Assembly (NCBI GenBank): GCA_015065865.1
Contig: SVPM01000001.1
Span: 38,043-102,042 of the forward strand
Direction: 5' to 3'
Length of the DNA: 64,000 nucleotides
From: Oscillospiraceae bacterium
GTDB taxonomy: Bacteria; Bacillota; Clostridia; Oscillospirales; Acutalibacteraceae
Each line of letters opens with the position of its first letter. Position 1 is the stretch's first letter. This document shows positions 58,030 to 64,000 of this stretch, piece after piece. The position numbers were made by a program, and so were the translations under genes. The notes below the pieces were generated by a model. The model searched no databases, was not told the DNA's origin, and worked only from the letters and a program-made list of their open reading frames with translations.

Positions 58030-58824
58030 ATGAAAATCGGCTTTATCGGTGCGGGAAATATGGCAAGTGCCATCGTTCGCGGGCTGGTCAGCAGCGGCGT
58101 GCGCGGCAGTGATCTGTTGGTGTACGATGTGGATACGGCAAAGCAGGTTGCCTTGTTTGAGGAATGCGGTATATGTATGTGCGGCACGGCGGACGAGGTG
58201 ATCGACGGTGCCGAGGCGGTCATTTTGGCAGTTAAACCGCAAGTGTTTCCCGCCTTGTTGCCGCAACTTGCCCCCGCCTTGCATGAATCGTGTCCTCTCG
58301 TGATTTCGATTGCCGCAGGTAAAACGGTCGCTTCGATCGAAGAAATGATCGGCGGCGGTATTGCCGTGGTGCGCGTGATGCCTAACATCAACGCCAAAGT
58401 GGGCGAGTCGATGTCGGCGTTTTGTTGCAACGCATTGGTGAGTGATACACAGCGCGAACTGGTGGTGCGTGTGTTCGATGCTGTGGGCGAAACGGTGGAA
58501 CTGGCGGAGTCGCAGTTTTCCGTTTATGCCGCACTGGCGGGATGTTCGCCCGCCTATTCGCTCTTGTATATGGATGCTTTGGCCCAAGCGGGGGTACAAT
58601 ACGGTATTCCCAAAGCGCTGTCGTTGAAGATCGTGGCACAAGCGGTGCTGGGTACGGCTCGCTTGTTGCAGGAAAGCGATGAACATCCGCGGGAACTGAT
58701 CGATCAAGTTTGCTCACCCGGCGGAACCACCATTGAAGGTGTTGCGGCACTGCAAAAGAACGGATTTGAAAGCGCCGTACTGGAAGCAGTACGCGCCAGT
58801 TACGAAAAGGATCGTACGTTATGA
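58030..58824 (+). CDS. proC: Pyrroline-5-carboxylate reductase
   Basis: IGFIGAGNMASAIVRGLV, AVKPQVFPALL, SPGGTTIEGVAALQK. Confidence 0.95.
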   Translation: MKIGFIGAGNMASAIVRGLVSSGVRGSDLLVYDVDTAKQVALFEECGICMCGTADEVIDGAEAVILAVKPQVFPALLPQLAPALHESCPLVISIAAGKTVASIEEMIGGGIAVVRVMPNINAKVGESMSAFCCNALVSDTQRELVVRVFDAVGETVELAESQFSVYAALAGCSPAYSLLYMDALAQAGVQYGIPKALSLKIVAQAVLGTARLLQESDEHPRELIDQVCSPGGTTIEGVAALQKNGFESAVLEAVRASYEKDRTL

Positions 58825-59354
58825 TGAAGGTGATTACCGGCACCTTGCGCGGTCGCACGGTGCAAACGCTGGCGGGCGAGGCGACACGCCCGACTGCTCA
58901 ACGCGTGAAAGAGGCGTTGTTCAGCGCCATTCAGTTTGACATTGAAGGGCGGCGGGTGTTGGATGCATTTGCCGGTTCGGGTCAGTTGGGGATCGAGGCG
59001 ATCAGCCGCGGTGCGGCCTCCTGCGTGTTTGTGGACAACAGCCGCGAGGCGGCAGAGATCGTGCGGCGAAACACAACCACACTCGGTATCGGTGCGGTCA
59101 GCACCGTGCTGTGTCAGGATACCATGCAGTTTTTGTCCCGTACCGCCGAACGGTTTGATATTGTGTTTCTGGATCCGCCCTATGCCGCGGGTCTGTTGGA
59201 AGATGCGCTGGCGGCATCGGAGCGGCTTTTGAATGCGGGCGGTTTGGTCGTGTGCGAAAGCGACGAGCGAGCACAGTTGCCCGAGAGTGTCGGTGCTTTG
59301 ACTTTGTACCGCTCGTATCACTACAGCCACGTGAAACTGTGGATATATCGTTGA
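58821..59354 (+). CDS. rsmD: 16S rRNA (guanine966-N2)-methyltransferase
   Basis: VITGTLRGRTVQTL, RPTAQRVKEALF, DAFAGSGQLGIEAISRGA, FLDPPY. Confidence 0.93.
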   Translation: MMKVITGTLRGRTVQTLAGEATRPTAQRVKEALFSAIQFDIEGRRVLDAFAGSGQLGIEAISRGAASCVFVDNSREAAEIVRRNTTTLGIGAVSTVLCQDTMQFLSRTAERFDIVFLDPPYAAGLLEDALAASERLLNAGGLVVCESDERAQLPESVGALTLYRSYHYSHVKLWIYR

Positions 59355-59367
59355 GAGGAGGGTGTGT

Positions 59368-59865
59368 ATGCGTTTGGCAATTTGCCCCGGCAGTTTTGAT
59401 CCGGTGACGAACGGACATTTGGACGTTATTCAGCGTGCCGCCCGCCTGTTTGATCGGGTCGTGGTGTTGGTGGCGGTGAATATGGGGAAGCACGGTATGT
59501 TCACGGTGGATGAGCGCTGTGAGATGCTGCGCCGTGCAACGACACACCTTCCCAATGTGGAAGTGGCGGCATACAACGGTTTGTTGGCGGACTATGCACG
59601 CGAACGGCAAGCCGCCGCTATTGTCAAAGGTCTGCGCGCTATGTCGGATTTTGAATACGAATTTCAGATGGCGCTTACCAACCGCAAGCTGAACAGCGAG
59701 GTGGAAACGGTGTTTTTGACTACTTCCACGGAGTATATGTATCTTTCGTCCAGTCTGGTGAAAGAAGTGGCGCGTTTGGGCGGCGACGTTTCGGAATTTG
59801 TCCCTGCATGTGTTGTAAATGACATTTTAAATAAAACAGAAAGGACCGAGAAAAATGACCGTTGA
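59368..59865 (+). CDS. coaD: Pantetheine-phosphate adenylyltransferase
   Basis: LAICPGSFDPVTNGHLDVIQRAARLFD, VKGLRAMSDFEYEFQMALTNRKL, YLSSSLVKEVA. Confidence 0.96.
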   Translation: MRLAICPGSFDPVTNGHLDVIQRAARLFDRVVVLVAVNMGKHGMFTVDERCEMLRRATTHLPNVEVAAYNGLLADYARERQAAAIVKGLRAMSDFEYEFQMALTNRKLNSEVETVFLTTSTEYMYLSSSLVKEVARLGGDVSEFVPACVVNDILNKTERTEKNDR

Positions 59866-60328
59866 TGTGATTTTGGAACAGTTGGATGAAATGATCGACA
59901 AGGCGCTGCGTTTGCCGTTGTCGGGAGGCAAGTGCCTTTTGCCGGCAGAGCAACTGCGCGACTGTATTGACGGCTTGCGCGCCAATCTGCCTATCGAGGT
60001 GAAACAGGCCAAAGCGATCGTGAACGACCGTGCGGAGATCATCTCCACCGCCCGCAAAGAGGCAGAAGGCATTGTGCGTACCGCAGAAGAACGTGCCCGC
60101 CGTTTGGTGCAGGAGGAAGAGATCGTGCGCCAAGCGCAGGAAAAATCCACCGAAATGTTGGCGCAGGCACAGCAGAAAGCGCGTGAGATGCGCCGCAGTG
60201 CGTTTGAGTTCTCGGAAGATATGCTCAAGCGTACCGAAGAAGCACTTACCCAGCGTTTGACCGAAGTGCGCGGTGTGCGCCAGTCGCTTCGCAACCCGCA
60301 ATCGGCTATTCAGGGCAACGAAGAATAA
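59855..60328 (+). CDS. Coiled-coil hypothetical protein downstream of coaD
   Basis: Extended helical ARKEAEGIVRTAEERARRLVQEEEIVRQAQEKSTEMLAQAQQKAREMRRSAFEFSEDML. Confidence 0.75.
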   Translation: MTVDVILEQLDEMIDKALRLPLSGGKCLLPAEQLRDCIDGLRANLPIEVKQAKAIVNDRAEIISTARKEAEGIVRTAEERARRLVQEEEIVRQAQEKSTEMLAQAQQKAREMRRSAFEFSEDMLKRTEEALTQRLTEVRGVRQSLRNPQSAIQGNEE

Positions 60329-60343
60329 GTGAAGGTATTCAAG

Positions 60344-60369
60344 CGGAGAAAATCGTTCGATTTTCTCCG
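60344..60369 (+). terminator. Hairpin of the GGAGAAAATC/GATTTTCTCC family
   Basis: CGGAGAAAATCGttCGATTTTCTCCG followed by T-rich sequence. Confidence 0.7.
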
Positions 60370-60492
60370 TTATTTATTTTCAGAAAAAAAGAAAAAAGTC
60401 AAAAAAACTCCATTTTACCTCTTCTTTTTTTTGAGATATTATGTTATACTGAATCATATATATGGTGTTAAGACCGATGGAGGAAAAGGATT

Positions 60493-61257
60493 ATGCGGAC
60501 AGAAGAGGGAGTACAACGCACAGAGGACGTTATCAGCGGACGAAATGCGGTTGCCGAGGCGTTGCGTTCCGGTCGCCCGATCGACAGTGTGCTGGTAGCG
60601 CGCGGTAACCGCACGGGAAGCATCGGCGTGCTGATCGCCAAGTGTCGGGACGCGGGTATTCCCGTGAAGGATGCCGACCCCCGCAAATTGGAGGCGATGG
60701 GCGGCCCGAACCATCAAGGAATCATCGCATTGGCGGCGTGCAAGGAATACGCTACGCTGGAAGATCTGTTTGCACGTGCTGCCGAAAGCGGGGAAGAGCC
60801 GCTGTTTATCGTGTGCGATGAATTGGAAGATCCGCATAATCTGGGAGCGATCGTACGCACTGCCGAAGCGGTGGGCGCACACGGTGTTATCGTGCCGAAG
60901 CGCCGTTCGGTGGGGTTGACCTCCACGGTGTACAAGGCGTCGGCGGGTGCGGTGGAATATATGCCCGTTGCCCGCGTGACCAACATTGCGGACACGTTAC
61001 GTGAACTGAAAAAACGCGGTGTGTGGGTGTACGGCTTGGATATGGACGGGCAATCGTACAATACGACCGATCTGACGGGTGCTGCCGCGTTGGTCGTCGG
61101 CGCAGAAGGCAACGGCATCGGCCGTCTGGTCCGTTCGGAATGTGATGTGATCGTATCGTTGCCGATGCGCGGTAAGATCTCATCACTGAACGCATCGGTG
61201 GCGTGCGGTATTCTTATGTATGAAGCAGTGCGGCAACGCATGGCGAAAGGGAAGTGA
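60493..61257 (+). CDS. rlmB: 23S rRNA 2'-O-methyltransferase RlmB (SpoU/TrmH family)
   Basis: VISGRNAVAEALRSGRPIDSVLVARG, DELEDPHNLGAIVRTAEAVGAHGVIVPKRRS, GAEGNGIGRLV, IVSLPMRGKISSLNASVACGILMYE. Confidence 0.95.
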   Translation: MRTEEGVQRTEDVISGRNAVAEALRSGRPIDSVLVARGNRTGSIGVLIAKCRDAGIPVKDADPRKLEAMGGPNHQGIIALAACKEYATLEDLFARAAESGEEPLFIVCDELEDPHNLGAIVRTAEAVGAHGVIVPKRRSVGLTSTVYKASAGAVEYMPVARVTNIADTLRELKKRGVWVYGLDMDGQSYNTTDLTGAAALVVGAEGNGIGRLVRSECDVIVSLPMRGKISSLNASVACGILMYEAVRQRMAKGK

Positions 61258-61262
61258 GCGGA

Positions 61263-63386
61263 ATGTCGGATAAGAAGACGGAAGACGTTATAACCAGAGA
61301 GTTTGACGCCGTTTCGCCGGATACGGTTTCCGAGGCGGAAGAAGAGGATATCAAGATCTATGAACCGAAAGAAAAGGATTCTTCGGAAGATATTCGCCAT
61401 ACGCGTATTTTAGATTTTGAACAGCATAAGGCGAAACACAAAAAAGCCGAGGAAAAACCGGCCGTGATGGACGGACAGTTGACCTTTGATGGGATGGAAG
61501 AGGAATCGGCAGACAAAACGGACGAAAAGTCGGTGGAGGAACAACTGCAGGATGTCCGCCGTGAAAAGGTGGAGAATTTTCGCCTGATCGAAAACGAAGG
61601 TCTGCGCCTTTCGGGGGAAGAAGAAGGGGCGGCGGCACAGACAACGCCCGAAGAAGCGGATGTGCTGGAGGATTATAACAGTTATGCCGAAACGGCAGCG
61701 GTGCGGGGCGAATTGGTCTACCGTCGTCGCGGTGCACGTATCGGTCTGTTGGTCGGGGCCTTTTTGGAGTTTTTATTGCTCTGCTTGATGTTGGTGGCAC
61801 AATCCGCCGGCGGCGGTGGCGAACCGTTCTTTTTCTTGGGCGCGAATCTTTTGTTGCTCATCGGTGTGATGTTGACCTCTCACCGTGTTATAGCGGATGG
61901 TTTCGGGGCGATCCTTCATCTGCGTCCCGTGGCGGATACGGTGACGGCTATCGGTGCGTTTGCTGCCGCGATACATACGGTTTTGCAGTTTTTGACCCCC
62001 GTGGAGGTAGCCAACGGTGAAGTGACGTTGTACTGTGCGGTAGCAGGCTTTTCTTTGTTGCTGGCGCAGAGCGGACGTGTGTTTCGCCTTACTCGTATTA
62101 TGCAGAATTTCCGTATGGTTTCGCATAAGGGGGATAAATACGCGGCGAGGTACGTGGAGGAAGGCAAGGGGCGTGATTTGCTCGGACGTTACCTGCCGAC
62201 AGTCGGCGCACCGTCGGTCGCCTACGTGAAAAAAAGCGGCTTTTTAACGCGATTTATGGAACATTCCTATGACGACGAGGGAACCGAAACGATGTTTTGC
62301 TGGTTTGCGCCGATCGTGGTAGCGGCGGCGTTGCTGGTGGCGGTGGCCCACGCTCTGCTCGGCGGCGAAACCGCCAACTGGTGGAGCGCCATCGGCGTGT
62401 TTACGGCGGCGGTGTGTGCGGCTTCTCCGGCGTTTGCCGTGGCCGGTGCCAACCTGCCGCTCTGTCGTGCGGCACGTGCGTTGCTTCGCCGCGGTGCGAT
62501 GTTGATCGGCTGGAAAGCGGTAGAAACCTTCAAAAATACAGATGCCTTGTTGGTGGATGCCTCGGAAGTATTTCCGTCTGAAAACATTCTGTTGCATGGT
62601 ATCAAGACGTTTGCGGGTGCGCGCATTGACGAAGCAATTCTGGATGCGGCGGCCGTATCCATCGAATCGGGCGGTCCGCTGGCCGGTGTATTTCGCCGCG
62701 TGATCGAAAACCGCACCAATATGTTGCAGGAGGTCGATACCCTGTTGTACGAACAGGATATGGGTCTTTCGGGCTGGGTCGGCGGTCGGCGGGTGCTGGT
62801 CGGCAACCGTCGTTTGCTCGAAAATCACGGGGTAGACGTGCCTTCTCGCGATTATGAGATGCGGTATACCAAAGAGGGTCGTCAATTGGTGTATCTTTCC
62901 ACAGGCGGTGATCTGTGTGCGATGTTCGTGGTCAGTTATACCGCCGATTCCGGTATTGAGGAGGCTTTGCACCGCTTGACATCGGCCGGCGTGACGTTGT
63001 TGGTTCGCACGTGTGACCCGAACGTGACGGCAGAATGCATCCGCGAGGTGTTCCATATCGATGAGGATATGGTGCGGATACTGGATGCCGCGGCGGGTCG
63101 TGTGCGTGATGCACTGGTGTTGGGCGAAGAAGAACGCAGTGATGCGGTGTTGGCGTGTAACGGGCGTTTGGAAGGATTGGGATTTGCACTCAGTTTTTGT
63201 CGGCGCTTGCACAAACGTATTCGTGCAACGGGTGTGTTGCAGATGGTGTCGGGCGCTTTCTGCTTGTTGGCCTTTGCGGCTTCGGTTGCCGTGGGACAGA
63301 TGTTGCCGCCGCTGTTTATGGTTGCCAACGCCCTGATTTGGGCGATCATTACCGCCCTTTCTGCCGGCTTTTTGTGGGAAAAGTAA
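61263..63386 (+). CDS. P1B-type ATPase-like membrane protein lacking catalytic motifs (putative pseudoenzyme)
   Basis: TM and P/N-domain layout of heavy-metal P-type ATPases, but DKTGT->DASEV, TGD->TCD, CPC-region SPA, no GDGxND. Confidence 0.6.
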   Translation: MSDKKTEDVITREFDAVSPDTVSEAEEEDIKIYEPKEKDSSEDIRHTRILDFEQHKAKHKKAEEKPAVMDGQLTFDGMEEESADKTDEKSVEEQLQDVRREKVENFRLIENEGLRLSGEEEGAAAQTTPEEADVLEDYNSYAETAAVRGELVYRRRGARIGLLVGAFLEFLLLCLMLVAQSAGGGGEPFFFLGANLLLLIGVMLTSHRVIADGFGAILHLRPVADTVTAIGAFAAAIHTVLQFLTPVEVANGEVTLYCAVAGFSLLLAQSGRVFRLTRIMQNFRMVSHKGDKYAARYVEEGKGRDLLGRYLPTVGAPSVAYVKKSGFLTRFMEHSYDDEGTETMFCWFAPIVVAAALLVAVAHALLGGETANWWSAIGVFTAAVCAASPAFAVAGANLPLCRAARALLRRGAMLIGWKAVETFKNTDALLVDASEVFPSENILLHGIKTFAGARIDEAILDAAAVSIESGGPLAGVFRRVIENRTNMLQEVDTLLYEQDMGLSGWVGGRRVLVGNRRLLENHGVDVPSRDYEMRYTKEGRQLVYLSTGGDLCAMFVVSYTADSGIEEALHRLTSAGVTLLVRTCDPNVTAECIREVFHIDEDMVRILDAAAGRVRDALVLGEEERSDAVLACNGRLEGLGFALSFCRRLHKRIRATGVLQMVSGAFCLLAFAASVAVGQMLPPLFMVANALIWAIITALSAGFLWEK

Positions 63387-63388
63387 AC

Positions 63389-63426
63389 AAAATCGCTTGC
63401 TGTGGATTCAGCAAGCGATTTTTTTG
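63389..63426 (+). terminator. Rho-independent terminator
   Basis: AAAATCGCTTGCTG-tggatt-CAGCAAGCGATTTTTTT. Confidence 0.85.
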
Positions 63427-63445
63427 CATTTTTTCAAAGTTTTTA

Positions 63446-63474
63446 TTGAAATTTCCATAAGTATATGGTATAAT
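63446..63474 (+). promoter_or_regulatory. Promoter of EF-G-like gene
   Basis: TTGAAA - 17 - TATAAT. Confidence 0.75.
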
Positions 63475-63568
63475 TCAACAGAAAGGCAAGGAACGCTTGA
63501 AAAATTTTGGCTGTTTTTGCTTTATTCCCGCGCAAGAGCGGTAGCATCATACGAAAGGGGCGCTTATC

Positions 63569-64000
63569 TTGAAACAGTATTCTGCAAAAAACATTCGTAA
63601 CATTGCATTGGTGGGGCACGCGGACGCAGGTAAAACCTCGCTCGCGGAGGCTGCCTATTATTTGACGGGTCAGTCGGACCGTCTGGGCCGTGTAAATGAA
63701 GGAAATACCATTTGTGATTTTGATGCCGAGGAAATTGCACGTCAGGGTTCGGTTTCCATGGCGATGGTACCGGTGGAATGGAAAGGTACCAAAATGAATC
63801 TGCTCGACACGCCCGGTCTGTTCGATTTTTCGGGCGGTGTCAGCGAAGGTGTTCGTGCGGCCGGCAGTGCGCTGATCGTGATCTCGGGTAAGAGCGGCTT
63901 GGAAGTCGGTGCGGAAAAGGCGTTTGCCGCGGCAACCAAAAAGGGTATTGCCAAACTGTTCTTTGTGAACTTTATGGATAACGAGCATGCGGATTTCTAC
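63569..64000 (+). CDS. EF-G-like translational GTPase, 5' part (truncated by window edge; absent from the ORF track)
   Basis: TTG start after RBS gaaagggg; KQYSAKNIRNIALVGHADAGKTSLAEAAYYLTG...MNLLDTPGLFDFSGGVSEGVRAAGSALIV. Confidence 0.88.
   Translation, partial: MKQYSAKNIRNIALVGHADAGKTSLAEAAYYLTGQSDRLGRVNEGNTICDFDAEEIARQGSVSMAMVPVEWKGTKMNLLDTPGLFDFSGGVSEGVRAAGSALIVISGKSGLEVGAEKAFAAATKKGIAKLFFVNFMDNEHADFY

Overview
The window looks like a chromosomal segment of an endospore-forming Clostridia (Oscillospirales-like by inference; taxonomy not testable here). About 58 supportable protein genes cover most of it. They include murC, recJ, relA/spoT, dtd, hemZ-like, a uridine kinase-like gene, cotJABC, a type IIA topoisomerase pair, a PII-like/DUF1538 pair, a glycyl-radical-enzyme cluster, an apparently cytoplasmic alpha-L-rhamnosidase locus, an SsuABC/NMT1-type ABC transporter with a Crp/Fnr regulator, folC, spoIIAA-spoIIAB-sigF, gap, proC, rsmD, coaD, rlmB and a 5' fragment of an EF-G-like gene. 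There are three tRNAs: Leu(CAG), Trp(CCA) and a CAT-anticodon tRNA (probably Ile2). The strongest unexplained signals are: (1) elements downstream of tRNA-Leu and tRNA-Trp whose terminal inverted repeats copy the 3' end of the adjacent tRNA, so the outer stem covaries with tRNA identity; (2) a pseudoknot-capable, stem-dense intergenic element at about 35199-35400; (3) a 710-aa protein that looks like a P1B-type ATPase with its catalytic motifs lost; (4) a multi-branched hairpin leader at about 24448-24707; (5) a mirrored hairpin array at 54979-55143; (6) a dispersed GGAGAAAATC/GATTTTCTCC hairpin family. No CRISPR array, prophage or transposase was seen. All calls are from reading the sequence; no searches were run.
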